DNA of 64,000 nucleotides from Ga0077523 sp038324085 (GTDB lineage: Bacteria; Pseudomonadota; Gammaproteobacteria; Burkholderiales; Ga0077523): contig JBBQHP010000026.1 of the NCBI GenBank assembly GCA_038324085.1, positions 1-64,000 of the forward strand, read 5' to 3'. The notes below the pieces were generated by a model that was given only the letters and a program-made list of their open reading frames with translations, was not told the DNA's origin and ran no database searches. Every line of letters begins with the position of its first letter. The stretch's first letter is position 1. Shown piece by piece: positions 1 through 8,707 of this stretch. The position numbers and the translations under genes are program-made.

Positions 1-773
1 ATCTCGCAACCCGCAGGGTTCACCAGCCTCACCATCCCGTCCTGGTCCAGTACCACCATCCCGTCGCTCATCGTGTCCATGAATCTCTGCGCCGCAAACG
101 CCGGCGTGATCTCCACCAATCGGTAACACCACGTGGTCCACACGTTGAGCCCGTTCGCGAGCACCAGGACCACGCCTCCGAAGGGCAATACGTCGAGGCC
201 GAAGGTCGGCAGGAAGTCGACGGTGCCGAAGCTCGCGACGCCGAGAGACGCCAGAAGCATCAGCCCGCGCCGCGAGGTGACCCCACCCTTCCGGTGCTGG
301 GCATAGAGTCGCCACGCCAGCCAGAGGCTCACGCCGACCACGGTGACCACGTTGGCGACGAACAGCCATCCGGCCCAACCGTAGGCGGGGACGTAGCCCC
401 ATTCGAAGTGCCGCATGCCGCTGATGAATGCGGAGGTGAGCCAGAGCAGGCCGAGCAGGACACCGGCACCGACCCATGCGGCCGCGAGCGCCGTCCTCAC
501 CTGTCGCCATCGGACCGCAAGGGCGTGCATCAGGTGGAACAACAGCGGCAGCACGAGCACCGCGAGCGGTACCGCGAGAAACTGGTAGCGCGCCAGCGCC
601 GCTTCCGCGTCGGGCGCACCCAGCGCATATGCGAACGACGCCTGCCAGCCCGACAACGCGGTCGACAGCCAGAAGTGCAGCCAGCCGATGCGTGAGCCCC
701 GTTCGTACCACAGTATCGCCACGCCCATGGCGGCCAGGGCGATCGCGCAAAGATAGTGCAGCTCGGTCATCAT
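1..773 (-). CDS. 7TM sensor protein with PAS start (partial, N-terminus)
   Basis: The reading frame is open from an ATG at 773 (or the adjacent ATG at 770) to the window edge, so only the N-terminal part is present. It reads as seven hydrophobic segments with short loops (for example LHYLCAIALAAMGVAILWY and the segment ending LNVWTTWCY), then the start of a PAS domain (MSDGMVVLDQDGMVRLVNPAG). This is the layout of the 7TM N-terminal region of membrane histidine kinases and diguanylate cyclases. The output domain lies outside the window, so kinase versus GGDEF cannot be decided. The neighbouring gene on the same strand starts at 1980, leaving 133 bases without a gene between them. The start lacks a convincing ribosome site. 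Confidence 0.7.
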   Translation of the reverse strand, partial: MMTELHYLCAIALAAMGVAILWYERGSRIGWLHFWLSTALSGWQASFAYALGAPDAEAALARYQFLAVPLAVLVLPLLFHLMHALAVRWRQVRTALAAAWVGAGVLLGLLWLTSAFISGMRHFEWGYVPAYGWAGWLFVANVVTVVGVSLWLAWRLYAQHRKGGVTSRRGLMLLASLGVASFGTVDFLPTFGLDVLPFGGVVLVLANGLNVWTTWCYRLVEITPAFAAQRFMDTMSDGMVVLDQDGMVRLVNPAGCE

Positions 774-906
774 GCGCGCGCAACGGTCAGGGGTGCGACG
801 GCAGCGCGCGTCGACGTGTGCTCATGGCAGGCGATGCCGTGCTTGCACGATGGATGCGTTCGACGTCCATGCGGAACTCTCGACTCCGGCAGGGTGCGCC
901 GGGAAA

Positions 907-1980
907 TCATGGTACTCCGGCCGTCGATGCGGACGCCGGTGCGAGCCGATCGAGTTCGCCGGCGCGCTGATCGGCGGGCATCTTCGCCAGGCGCCTGGCT
1001 TGCGCATACAGTCGTTCCAGGTCGCCGCCTTCGCGCGCGAGCAGCGCCTCGAACGCCGGCACGCGCTGGGTGTAGGTTGCAACGGACGCAAGGTGCGCGT
1101 TGCCGAGTGCCTGGTCGAACCAGCGGTCGTAGCCGCGAAAGCCGTTCCATCGTTGCTTCAGCACCGCGTACTCGACGCGCATGCGGGCGAACTCGGCTGC
1201 CTTCGCGCTGCGCATCGCCGTCGGCTCCAGCGGCCGCGCGTAGACCACGTCGAGCCGCGCGCGCGTGCGCTCCACGAGCGCGACGAAATCGCGTTTGCGC
1301 ACCTGCATGGCCTCGAACTCCTCGCGCTCCGCATCGGTACCGGCCCCTGCGAGCCAGCGGCGGACTCCTTCCAGTTCGACGGTCGTCGCGAACGACTCGT
1401 TGAACGTGCTGTCGCCGTTCGCATAGGCGACCTGGTGGGCCAGTTCGTGGAAGATCAGCCGCGCAAGCTCTGCGCGTGGGTAACGAATGAAGGTATTGAG
1501 GATCGGGTCGTCGAACCACCCCAACGTCGAGTACGCCGGGACGCCGTACACGAAGACATCGAAACCTTCGGCGTGCAATTGCGCCGCGAATGCATTCGCC
1601 GCAGATTCGTCGAACCAACCCTTGTAGCTGACGCAGCCCGCCACCGGGAAACACCACTCGTGCGGTCTGATCGAGAATTCCGGCGCCGCGAACACGTTCC
1701 AGACCACGAAGGGGCGGTGCAGGTCCGCATACTTCCGGTAGCTGCCGTTGTCCGGCAACTTCAGCTCGCGGCTCGCGTAGTCGCGAATCGCACGCGCCGC
1801 CTCGAGGCGGGCCTTGAGCTCGGGTGGCGTCGCCGCATCGTCGATCACGGCCGCAATCGGGCGCCCGGCCATGGTCAGGGCCAGCTGGCCACGGGTCGCC
1901 TGATAGTAATAGCCGATGCTGGAGCAACCCGCCGCCAGCAGCAGCAAAGCGGCGACGCCCGCGAACAGGATGCTTCTCAA
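907..1980 (-). CDS. Putative zinc aminopeptidase, lipoprotein (PF10023 type)
   Basis: A 357-residue protein. After a hydrophobic leader there is a lipobox (LLLLAAGCSS), so it is probably a membrane-anchored lipoprotein of the cell envelope. The motif HELAHQ followed about 14 residues later by NESFAT fits a gluzincin zinc site (HExxH plus a downstream Glu), as in the Aminopep family PF10023. The length is normal for that family. I chose the TTG at 1980 because it overlaps the TGA of the upstream hydrolase gene (TTGA), which suggests translational coupling, and because it places the leader at the N-terminus. The frame stays open further upstream but that stretch lies inside the hydrolase gene. 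Peptide substrates are unknown. Confidence 0.8.
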   Translation of the reverse strand: MRSILFAGVAALLLLAAGCSSIGYYYQATRGQLALTMAGRPIAAVIDDAATPPELKARLEAARAIRDYASRELKLPDNGSYRKYADLHRPFVVWNVFAAPEFSIRPHEWCFPVAGCVSYKGWFDESAANAFAAQLHAEGFDVFVYGVPAYSTLGWFDDPILNTFIRYPRAELARLIFHELAHQVAYANGDSTFNESFATTVELEGVRRWLAGAGTDAEREEFEAMQVRKRDFVALVERTRARLDVVYARPLEPTAMRSAKAAEFARMRVEYAVLKQRWNGFRGYDRWFDQALGNAHLASVATYTQRVPAFEALLAREGGDLERLYAQARRLAKMPADQRAGELDRLAPASASTAGVP

Positions 1981-2615
1981 CAGGATGTCGCTCCCCGGGC
2001 GAACCGGCCCGTCTGCAGGAACGCGCAGGTTGCCGCCGCGACGCGGGCGGAAGTCAGCATGCCGGTATGCGTGACGGGCAGCACGATGTGATCGGCCATG
2101 GTCGGCAGGCGGGTCTCGGCCACGCTCACGGTCCCGTCGTGCGGACGCGGCAACTGCGTGACCAGCGAGCCCACACCGAAGCCGAGCGAACCGGCGATGA
2201 CACCGATCTCGTAGCGCTGCCCGAGGTCGGTCCGCGGACTCTCGTACCATTGGGCGAGCGTGCGGCCCAGGAGCGAATCGCCTCCCGGCCAGCGATGCAG
2301 GGCGCGGGCGACCGCGCTACCGGCCCAGGGGGAACCGATCAGCACGAGGCGCCGGGTCCGCGGCTCCGGTTCGAGCTCGAGCATGCGCAGCGCGAGCAGG
2401 CCGCCCAGACTGTGGCCGACGAAGTGGACGACATCGCCGGGCTGCGCGCGGCTGAATTCGACCAGGCGCCGGGCGTTCGCGTCCAGGTCTTCGGCGATCG
2501 ACGCGTAGGAAAACGCCTTGGCGCGAAATCCGCAGTCGCCGATCCGTTGCCGCTGCAACGCGAGGGTCCAGCCGCGGAGCCAGACGCCGTGAACGAGGAT
2601 GACGGATGCGCGCAC
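1977..2615 (-). CDS. Alpha/beta hydrolase
   Basis: A 212-residue alpha/beta hydrolase. It begins almost directly with the first strand and oxyanion-hole motif (VILVHGVWLRG) and carries a nucleophile elbow GHSLGG with its serine. A late His near DHIVLPVTHTGML is the likely catalytic His, since MADHIVLP..HTGML matches PGAP1/lipase-like small esterases. The GTG at 2615 was chosen because family members start just before the first strand. The frame stays open to an ATG at 2753, but the extra residues look non-conserved. Its stop overlaps the start of the aminopeptidase gene, so the two are probably one transcript. Substrate unknown; cytoplasmic, as no signal peptide is visible. Confidence 0.75.
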   Translation of the reverse strand: MRASVILVHGVWLRGWTLALQRQRIGDCGFRAKAFSYASIAEDLDANARRLVEFSRAQPGDVVHFVGHSLGGLLALRMLELEPEPRTRRLVLIGSPWAGSAVARALHRWPGGDSLLGRTLAQWYESPRTDLGQRYEIGVIAGSLGFGVGSLVTQLPRPHDGTVSVAETRLPTMADHIVLPVTHTGMLTSARVAAATCAFLQTGRFARGATSC

Positions 2616-3012
2616 GATCGTGAAACGAGCTGCGATGCCGTAGCGGCGCCGCGTGTTGAAGGAGATCGGGACGATGCCCCAGGTGCACCGGTTGCGCGTT
2701 GCACACAACCGCTGCCGTCCGGAGCGGAAGCCGTAGAGTGGAATGGATCGCACGCTTCGACAAGGGGCTCGGTACCTGCATTCGAGAAAGTACCGGTGCC
2801 GAGGGTCCGGCAGCGGGCCGGCTGGCGCCTGCCGGGAGCGCCCGCGCGCCTGCGCACATCTGCGCTGGCCGCCCCCGTCTCGAAAGGGCCGGGTTCAGCG
2901 GATTGGCGGCGCTACGCCCGTCGGCTACACCCGTCAACCGTAGCCGCAAGCGCACGGCACCACTGCCGCCTCACGCCGCCTGCCGGCACCGTGCGCCCTC
3001 CGGAGCTACAGA
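2616..3012. other. Gene-free stretch
   Basis: About 400 bases between the hydrolase and the small protein gene. ORFs here on either strand have arginine/proline-rich, shadow-like composition with no recognisable motif. I see no clear promoter or terminator. The hydrolase start could lie as far upstream as 2753. Confidence 0.4.
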
Positions 3013-3246
3013 TTACTTGCGAATCCGCGGCGCAGCCGCCGGATTCCGGGTGCCCGATGAATCGCGCGCGGTTACCGGTGCGGACAAGGCCGCCCAGAGC
3101 TCGTCCCGCCCCGTGAAAGCGCTGGCAGTCCCGCGCTCCACGTGCTCGACCAGCCCGGCCAATTCCTGACCGGACACCCGGCTGCGCCGATACACGCGGA
3201 CAACGTAGCTCTCGAGCGTCTGGCGGCTGGCACTGCGTCCGGTCAC
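3013..3246 (-). CDS. Small protein of unknown function with ELWA motif
   Basis: A 77-residue protein of no family I recognise. The start is taken as the GTG at 3246, whose last two bases overlap the TGA of the secreted protein gene before it (GTGA), a strong sign of translational coupling. It reads as a beta strand ESYVVRVYRR, a turn, GLVEHVERG, then AFTGRDELWAAL. The same order (strand of V/L/R residues, a V-x-E segment, G-x-x-x-AF, ELWA) occurs in the protein at 8704-8943, so the two form a small family. Both sit next to a GGTGxF-barrel secreted gene and downstream of a BTAD regulator. No signal peptide or membrane segment, so probably cytoplasmic. Function unknown. Confidence 0.6.
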   Translation of the reverse strand: MTGRSASRQTLESYVVRVYRRSRVSGQELAGLVEHVERGTASAFTGRDELWAALSAPVTARDSSGTRNPAAAPRIRK

Positions 3247-3743
3247 GGCGTTTCCCACTCCCATTCGATGTCATCCCAGTTCACCACCGGCGTCACGCCG
3301 ACGAAGTTGAACTTGCCCTTCCCCTTGATTCCCGAGAACGGGCCGGTACCACCGAGCAGCGTGATGGTTCCGGTACTGCCAGTCGTCGAAGCTTTCGAAT
3401 CGCAGCGAGCGAACAACTTGTGACCCTCTTTGGTGGTGAACGTTTTCAGGCAATAACCACCGCCGCCACCGTCTCCCACCCATACGACGTGGTAGTGCGC
3501 GCGGTCGAGCATGCGGTCGAGCGATGCGCCTCCGCCGTTGTGGAAGATCAATCCGTCCAGTTCTCCCGACATCGCGGACTTCATCGGATGGCCTTCCATT
3601 GCCTTGTACTCGGTGAACTTGGTGCTGTTCAACACGGCGTGGCCAACGAACTTGCCGCGCTCGCCGGCGACGGCCGTACCGGCACCCATCAGCATCAGCA
3701 CGCATGCAAACGCTACGGCCAACTTCTCGAAGCAGTGAGTCAT
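3243..3743 (-). CDS. Secreted protein, allene-oxide-cyclase-like barrel candidate
   Basis: A 166-residue exported protein. It has a signal peptide (KLAVAFACVLMLMGAGTAVAG, cut after about residue 25) and then a beta-rich body with a histidine-tolerant stretch GHPMKSAMSGELDG, a GGGGGYC segment, and the signature GGTGPFSGIKGKGKF. The GGTGxFxxxxGxG signature is typical of dirigent/allene oxide cyclase-type barrels; that family assignment is inference. The start at 3743 is supported by GGAGGAGAA just upstream. Three related proteins or fragments follow at 7517-8707. The gene overlaps the small gene at 3013-3246. Enzymatic activity is not implied; bacterial members are mostly uncharacterised. Confidence 0.65.
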   Translation of the reverse strand: MTHCFEKLAVAFACVLMLMGAGTAVAGERGKFVGHAVLNSTKFTEYKAMEGHPMKSAMSGELDGLIFHNGGGASLDRMLDRAHYHVVWVGDGGGGGYCLKTFTTKEGHKLFARCDSKASTTGSTGTITLLGGTGPFSGIKGKGKFNFVGVTPVVNWDDIEWEWETP

Positions 3744-3878
3744 TTCCGTTCTCCTCCACATTGAAGCGGCGGACGCCCCGCACGCGAGGAGCATCGTGGC
3801 TCGGTCGATCCCACGGATGACCCACGGAACCCGCAACCGTGACGACCAACCTCAAGATCCCGTCAGCGCAGATCGAAC

Positions 3879-4025
3879 CTATCTCCATGCGCGTGGCGCT
3901 CGCGCCGGTCCGCTGCGATCGTCCCGTCGGGCAACGGGCAAGGCGGTACCCATTCCGATCCCCGCGGCCATCCCAGCCAGGGTCAGGACTTCGCGCCGAC
4001 TCGTGGAGAGAATGTCCGAATTCAT
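3879..4025 (-). pseudogene. Truncated Tat-leader gene fragment
   Basis: A 48-residue frame opens at an ATG at 4025 behind a good ribosome site (GAGGAGATTGAG). It starts with a textbook twin-arginine leader (TSRREVLTLAGMAAGIGMG, then TALPVA), but within about 15 residues it turns into an Arg/Pro-rich tail and stops. Exported Tat proteins are normally far longer, so this is read as the surviving 5' end of a gene whose body was lost or frameshifted. No other frame downstream continues with recognisable protein. It lies between the BTAD regulator (4163-7441) and the secreted barrel gene (3243-3743) on the same strand. Confidence 0.5.
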
Positions 4026-4162
4026 CTCAATCTCCTCGCGATGGCGGATCAAGATCTGCGCTCGGCAAACAATCTGTCGCGACCCGGGAAAGACACCGTG
4101 CCGATTGCGCGACGCGGGGGCCACCCCGCTCCCAGATTGCCGGAGCGGCACTTACCACAGGG

Positions 4163-7100
4163 TTATGGGTCTTCAGGCGGATCCGCGCGCGCGTCTACGG
4201 TCCCCATCATCGCGGACCAGGGAACCCCGTCGGGGCCGCCGCCGCTGGCAGCGTCGGACGCCGCTCCCGACCGCTGCAAAGACCTCGCGAGCGCCTGGCT
4301 GTGCTCCGAGGGCGCCATCCCGAGCACGACGGAGAGCGTCTGCCGCAGGCGTCGATAGGCCGACATGCCCTCGGCGTTGCGGCCGAGCGCACCAAATGCG
4401 CGCATCAGACCCTGGTGGAAGGTCTCCGCCAGTTGGTCAGCTTCGAGGCCGCGGCGATACCACGCGATCGCTTCGTCCCAGGCGGACTCCGCTTCCGCAG
4501 CGGCGCCGACCGTTTCCACCAGCCGCACGAAGCGGCTGCGCAACTGTTCGCGGCGCCTGACCGTCCAGGATGCATCGCCGTCTCCAGGCAGGAACGCTCC
4601 GGCATACAGTTCGCATGCCCGGTGCAACTCAGGCCTCCTGTCCGCCGTCGCGTCGGCGAGTGCCACAAAGCTGTGGGCGTCGATCCAGCACAACTTCGGG
4701 TTCAACGTCACGGTTTCGTCACTTACCAAGAGGGCATCGTTGCGTCTCAGCAGCTTGCGCAATCGCGCGATCGTAACGTCGAGCGACTTGCGTCCCGCAT
4801 CGCCGTCTTCATCGGGCCAGAGCGTATCGATGAGCGTGGCAACCGGTACCCCGGCCGTGCCGAACGCGATCAGCGCCTTGAGCAAGGCGAGCGGTTTCCT
4901 CGGCGTCTTGCCGGCAAAACGCAACGGCACCCCGTCCACCAGAACTTCGAACTTCCCCAGGGTGTTCACCTTGACCGGCCACGGCCAGCGATTGCTTGCC
5001 AAGTCCGGCGGTGACAGGCGATACCGTCGGATCAGCGCCGTCACCTCATCGACTTCGATGCCCGCTTCACCTGCTTCCGCGAGGAGTTCCCGGAAGATTC
5101 GCGTTCCCCGCAAGACGTGAGCGAAATGCTGCCTGGTCGTCCGCACTGCTCCGAGCGCAGTGGCCAGCAATTCCAGGCCCCTCGAACGCGTTCCATGAAC
5201 GATCTCGTCCCAGGCCTCAATCAAGGTGGCGCTGCACTCGAATTGCCGGAAGCAGGTACCTCGCGCCATCCGCCTGAGCTTGGCGAGTTGCTCGTGCAAG
5301 GACGTCCGCCGCCCGACGCCGGCCAGTGCCATCGCAAAATGATAACGCGACAACAACTGGATGTAGATCATCCCCGTCGCCTCCGAAGTTTCGATACACC
5401 GCGCGCCCAGTTCCGCTGCGAGGGCGAAATTGCCCGACGCAAGTTCGTACACCATCCGCGATTCGTTCATGTGCCAGCGGCACATCGGTCGCGCATCGTC
5501 CTGTACCGCGGCTATCTTCTCGTGCGCGTGCCAGCAATTCGGCAAGTCACCCATGACGGCGCGCGTCAGCATCTGATAGCTGGCGATCAGGTCTGCGCTC
5601 GTGCTCAGCCGTTGGAAACCGTGCGTTTCAGCGATCGCTTCGGCACTGTCCAGCGCCGCAATCGCGTCTTCATAGCAACCCTGGATCATCAGGTAATAGC
5701 CGAACCTCAGGTGCCACCACATGCTCGTGAATGGTGTGACGGTGGTGCTGCGGATCAGCGCTTCGCCTCGCAGGACCACGATGCGTGCGCGTTCCATGTC
5801 GTCCGTCAGGTTGCAGTAGGACAGGAGCATCATTGCGGCGGCACTCTTGCTGTTGTCATCCAGATCTTCATCGAGCATTTCAGTCACCCTCTGAACGCAC
5901 TGCGCTAGTCGAGGGTGGTCAGGCGCGGCGTAGAGGATTCCAAGGATCATGCTCGATTGAATTCGCTGCTCCCATCGCGGATTGTCTGACAGCTGCGCTC
6001 GATCGATCAGGCTGTCCAACGCGTCGACCCAGCGGCGCATCAGGCCAAAGCCAGTCCATTCGAAGAAGTACGCGTCTATGATGCCGCCCGCGCAGAGGGC
6101 CTGCCCGGTGGGATTACCGTTCCTGCCGAATTGCTCGAATGCTCGTTCCAACTGATGACGCGCCTCGCGCTGATCCAGCGAGATGAGTGAAGTGGCCAGC
6201 CAGTAGCGCAGCCACGGATGCGTCTCGAGACACGCCGGCGGTAACGCCTGTATCCACTCGCGTAGTGTCTGGCCGCGTCCATGCGCCAGGAGATCCCCTG
6301 CGCGCCGCTCGATCAGCCGCGTTGCCGCCGGCCAGTCGTGTGCCTCGCGGAATAGTTCGAACGCTTCGTCGGACATGGCGGTTGCTTCCAGGAGCCGCGC
6401 CGCCCGGCTCAACAATTCCTTCACCTCGCCCGAGCCGAGTACGACTCCGGCTCGCGTCTTCAGGAACGCGCGAAATAGCGAGTGGTACCAGTACACCGGT
6501 TCCGTTCCCGGGCGACGGTGCGTAAAGAGGTGACGCCGATAGAGATCGTCGAGGATCGAATCGGCCGCGGTATCCCCGGTGAGCTCGCGAGCGATCGACA
6601 CCGGCACTTGCGGCAGATACGCCGTGGCCACGAGAAAGCGCTGCGTCGACTCTGACACGCGCGCGAAGATCTGTGCGGCGAAATAGTCGAAGATCGCATC
6701 GCGATCGTCGGGCAGATCGACCGAGACGTTGCCGTTGCGCCGACATCCCTCCAGCAGCAGGGTGAGCCCTGCGGCCCAGCCGCCACTGGTTGCGTGCAGC
6801 CGCTCCACTTCCCCGGCGGTGATCTCCATGCGCTCGGAGGCGATGGCCCGCGCTTCATCGAGCGAGAGCTTCAGTTGGTCCCAGTCGACCAGTTCGACGT
6901 GCTGGTTGGCGATAAGCCGCGCGTAAGTGTCAGGTGGGTCGCGACGGCTGATGGCCACCAGGACCATGCCCGGCGGGACCTCGTCGACGGCCAGGGCGAT
7001 CAGTCCGTGCAACGCCTGCGCGGGCTCGACATCCTGATAGTTGTCGAGGACGAGCACTGCAGTACCAGGCAGTCGCGAGAACAGCTCGCGGAAGAACCGG

Positions 7101-7441
7101 CGCGAGAAGCCTTCGATGTCCTTCAGGTACTCCGGGGTCAGCGCCGGCAGGGCCGACTGGCCTTTGCGCGTGAACGGGACCGCGGCCTGACCAAGGTAGT
7201 GGAAGAACGTGGCCAGATCGGCATCGCCCGCGTCGACCTGGTACCAGATGCCTTTCGCACCCCTGGCATCCAACCAGCTCGCCACCAGTGTGGTCTTGCC
7301 CGCACCCGGCGGCCCGACCACGCAGATGGCCGAGCGCCGTTTCCGCGCCTCGTCGAGCTGCACGAACAGCCGCTCCCGTGCCACCGCGCCGTGCAGGCGC
7401 GGACGGGTCAACTTGGCGAGCAGGCGCGGCGGTGCGGACAT
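4163..7441 (-). CDS. STAND ATPase-BTAD transcriptional regulator 1
   Basis: A 1092-residue regulator. Residues 1-330 form a MalT-like STAND NTPase: Walker A GPPGAGKT at 43-50, Walker B VLVLDNYQD near 129-137. Residues about 350-820 are a long helical-repeat region (TPR-like) suited to sensing or oligomerisation. From about 823 there is a winged-helix DNA-binding domain (TLGKFEVLVDG, then SLDVTIARLRKLL), followed by a BTAD domain to about 1055. This is SARP/AfsR-like output on a MalT-like engine. Such proteins usually sit inactive with ADP and bind DNA after ligand-driven assembly (family knowledge). It is a paralogue of the protein at 8986-12183 and the only DNA-binding protein close to the barrel genes, so it may control them (inference). 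Confidence 0.85.
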   Translation of the reverse strand: MSAPPRLLAKLTRPRLHGAVARERLFVQLDEARKRRSAICVVGPPGAGKTTLVASWLDARGAKGIWYQVDAGDADLATFFHYLGQAAVPFTRKGQSALPALTPEYLKDIEGFSRRFFRELFSRLPGTAVLVLDNYQDVEPAQALHGLIALAVDEVPPGMVLVAISRRDPPDTYARLIANQHVELVDWDQLKLSLDEARAIASERMEITAGEVERLHATSGGWAAGLTLLLEGCRRNGNVSVDLPDDRDAIFDYFAAQIFARVSESTQRFLVATAYLPQVPVSIARELTGDTAADSILDDLYRRHLFTHRRPGTEPVYWYHSLFRAFLKTRAGVVLGSGEVKELLSRAARLLEATAMSDEAFELFREAHDWPAATRLIERRAGDLLAHGRGQTLREWIQALPPACLETHPWLRYWLATSLISLDQREARHQLERAFEQFGRNGNPTGQALCAGGIIDAYFFEWTGFGLMRRWVDALDSLIDRAQLSDNPRWEQRIQSSMILGILYAAPDHPRLAQCVQRVTEMLDEDLDDNSKSAAAMMLLSYCNLTDDMERARIVVLRGEALIRSTTVTPFTSMWWHLRFGYYLMIQGCYEDAIAALDSAEAIAETHGFQRLSTSADLIASYQMLTRAVMGDLPNCWHAHEKIAAVQDDARPMCRWHMNESRMVYELASGNFALAAELGARCIETSEATGMIYIQLLSRYHFAMALAGVGRRTSLHEQLAKLRRMARGTCFRQFECSATLIEAWDEIVHGTRSRGLELLATALGAVRTTRQHFAHVLRGTRIFRELLAEAGEAGIEVDEVTALIRRYRLSPPDLASNRWPWPVKVNTLGKFEVLVDGVPLRFAGKTPRKPLALLKALIAFGTAGVPVATLIDTLWPDEDGDAGRKSLDVTIARLRKLLRRNDALLVSDETVTLNPKLCWIDAHSFVALADATADRRPELHRACELYAGAFLPGDGDASWTVRRREQLRSRFVRLVETVGAAAEAESAWDEAIAWYRRGLEADQLAETFHQGLMRAFGALGRNAEGMSAYRRLRQTLSVVLGMAPSEHSQALARSLQRSGAASDAASGGGPDGVPWSAMMGTVDARADPPEDP

Positions 7442-7516
7442 GCCATCTTGGGAGGAAATGCCGACGCCCTGATTGTAGGCGCGCCGCCTCCCACGGATGG
7501 CTTACGGATTCAGCCC

Positions 7517-7852
7517 TCAGTAGTCCGCCATGCAGGTGTCCTGCTCGGTCAGCCCCTGGGGCGTGACCTTGCCCCTGTAGGTTCCACCACCCTTGATCGT
7601 CGCGAACTTGCCGGTCCCGCCGGTGAACTCGTACTTGCCGTCGAAGCTGGTTTCCCAGCCGCCCCCATCGACGGCCACAGTCCTGTGGGTACCCGACCAT
7701 CGCATGTACGTGCGGTCGCCGTTGCGATGCAGGTTGACGCTGCGCCCACGATGGTCGCCTGTGCCCTGGACCTGATCCATCTGGGCATACACGAGCTGAT
7801 CGATACCGTCGTCAATCACTACGCCGACACGATGGAAGCGACCAAAGGCCAT
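7517..7852 (-). pseudogene. 5'-truncated GGTGxF-barrel gene (minus strand)
   Basis: A 111-residue frame ending at 7517. The C-terminal part is clearly of the barrel family: GRSVNLHRNGDRTYMRWSG, then FTGGTGKFATIKGGGTYRG and TPQGLTEQD. The first residues (MAFGRFHRVGVVIDDGIDQL) contain no signal peptide, whereas the intact relatives at 3243-3743 and 8219-8707 have one. The frame runs head to head into a plus-strand frame of the same family, starting at 7832 at the latest. I therefore read it as a gene that lost its 5' end at an inversion or deletion junction. It might still be translated from the ATG at 7852, but the product would stay in the cytoplasm. Confidence 0.5.
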
Positions 7853-8176
7853 TCCCTGACGACCAGCATCGACTATTCGGTCCTGACCACCGACGATCCG
7901 AAGAGCATCTACAACATGGTCACGGGTCGGTGCAGTGGAACATTCCTGGCGACGCCGGACGGAAAGGTCGGTGGGGCGGGGTTCTGTCTGCGCAGGGACA
8001 AGGACGGCGATACGCAGAGTATCTCGTTTGAGCTAAAGCCCGGTGCGGACGAGGGCGCATGGCAATCGACCGGCGGTACGGGGAAGTTCGCGGGCAGGAC
8101 GGATTCCGGCTGGTTCCAGCCGGCCGTGAATGACGGCAAGATGGCTGTGTCGCGCTGGGGCGGGACCTGCAAGTAG
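7832..8176 (+). pseudogene. 5'-truncated GGTGxF-barrel gene (plus strand)
   Basis: This is a plus-strand frame in a block where nearly every other gene is on the minus strand. It reads TTDDPKSIYNMVTGRCSGTF, then GAGFCLRRDKDGDTQS, then STGGTGKFAGRTDSGW, ending GGTCK. The order C-x-G-x-F, G-x-C, D-x-DGD, GGTGKFAG matches the protein at 8219-8707. The signal peptide and first barrel strands are missing: the frame is open upstream to 6794, but that stretch is antisense to the regulator and has shadow-like composition. An ATG at 7832 or at 7751 could start it, neither with a ribosome site. Probably a remnant placed by an inversion. Confidence 0.5.
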
Positions 8177-8181
8177 CCACC

Positions 8182-8213
8182 CGCGCAGAGGCGGGTGCCC
8201 CCGCCTCTGCGCG
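8182..8213. terminator. Perfect 14-bp hairpin between convergent frames
   Basis: Bases 8182-8195 and 8200-8213 are exact inverted complements (arm CGCGCAGAGGCGGG) with a four-base loop. It lies five bases after the stop of the plus-strand fragment and five bases beyond the stop of the minus-strand gene at 8219. No T-run follows on either side, so it fits a bidirectional transcript-end or RNA-stabilising hairpin rather than a classical rho-independent terminator. Confidence 0.55.
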
Positions 8214-8218
8214 AAACA

Positions 8219-8707
8219 TCAAGGTAACTTGAAGTCGAGTCTCTGCGCGCACTGCAGTTCGCCGTTTTTGCCGGAGCCCTTGCACTTCCACGGCCCGCTT
8301 CCGGTGATCCCGGCGTACTTGCCGGTACCGCCGATGATCACGTTCGTACCTTCGGCGCCGTTGGGGGAAATGTTTCCGGTAAAGTCCGTGAAGATCCTGT
8401 CTCCATCAGCATCACCGAATGTGCAGTAACCCTTGTTCGGACCGCTGCCATCGACCACATAGAAGGCGCCCGAACAGTTGGCCGGACCGAGATGCAGAGG
8501 CCCTGACCCCTTGTCGTTGAGGGTGCTGCCGACCGATCGATCCTGCCCCTGGTAGCGCTTGTCCGACACCTCGTTCACATCGGCCGTGTCCTTCCAGCCG
8601 GTGTGGAAGTTGATGCTTCCGGACTTGGGCAACTGCTGCGCGCCAACGCTCGCGCACGCGCCGGCGAAGGCAACGCCTGCGATGAGAACAGCCAATCTCT
8701 TGCTCAT
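8219..8707 (-). CDS. Secreted protein, allene-oxide-cyclase-like barrel candidate
   Basis: A 162-residue exported protein with a signal peptide (KRLAVLIAGVAFAGACASVGA). The body is beta-rich, with NCSGAFYVVDGSG, KGYCTFGDADGDRIF, and the signature IIGGTGKYAGITGSG, then WKCKG. Cysteines occur in pairs compatible with periplasmic disulfides. It is the intact relative of the truncated plus-strand copy at 7832-8176. The start at 8707 is an ATG overlapping the TGA of the small gene upstream (ATGA), which implies coupled translation. The 14-bp hairpin lies right after the stop. The family name is inferred from the GGTGxF barrel signature; function unknown. Confidence 0.65.
   Translation of the reverse strand: MSKRLAVLIAGVAFAGACASVGAQQLPKSGSINFHTGWKDTADVNEVSDKRYQGQDRSVGSTLNDKGSGPLHLGPANCSGAFYVVDGSGPNKGYCTFGDADGDRIFTDFTGNISPNGAEGTNVIIGGTGKYAGITGSGPWKCKGSGKNGELQCAQRLDFKLP

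Noticed and set aside
1824..3116. Long plus-strand ORF of 430 residues
   Set aside because: It is antisense to the aminopeptidase and hydrolase genes, rich in Arg/Pro/Gly and has no domain motif; a shadow frame of GC-rich DNA.
3796..5014. Plus-strand ORFs opposite regulator 1
   Set aside because: Arg/Pro-rich shadows of the regulator; the regulator has clear domain motifs.
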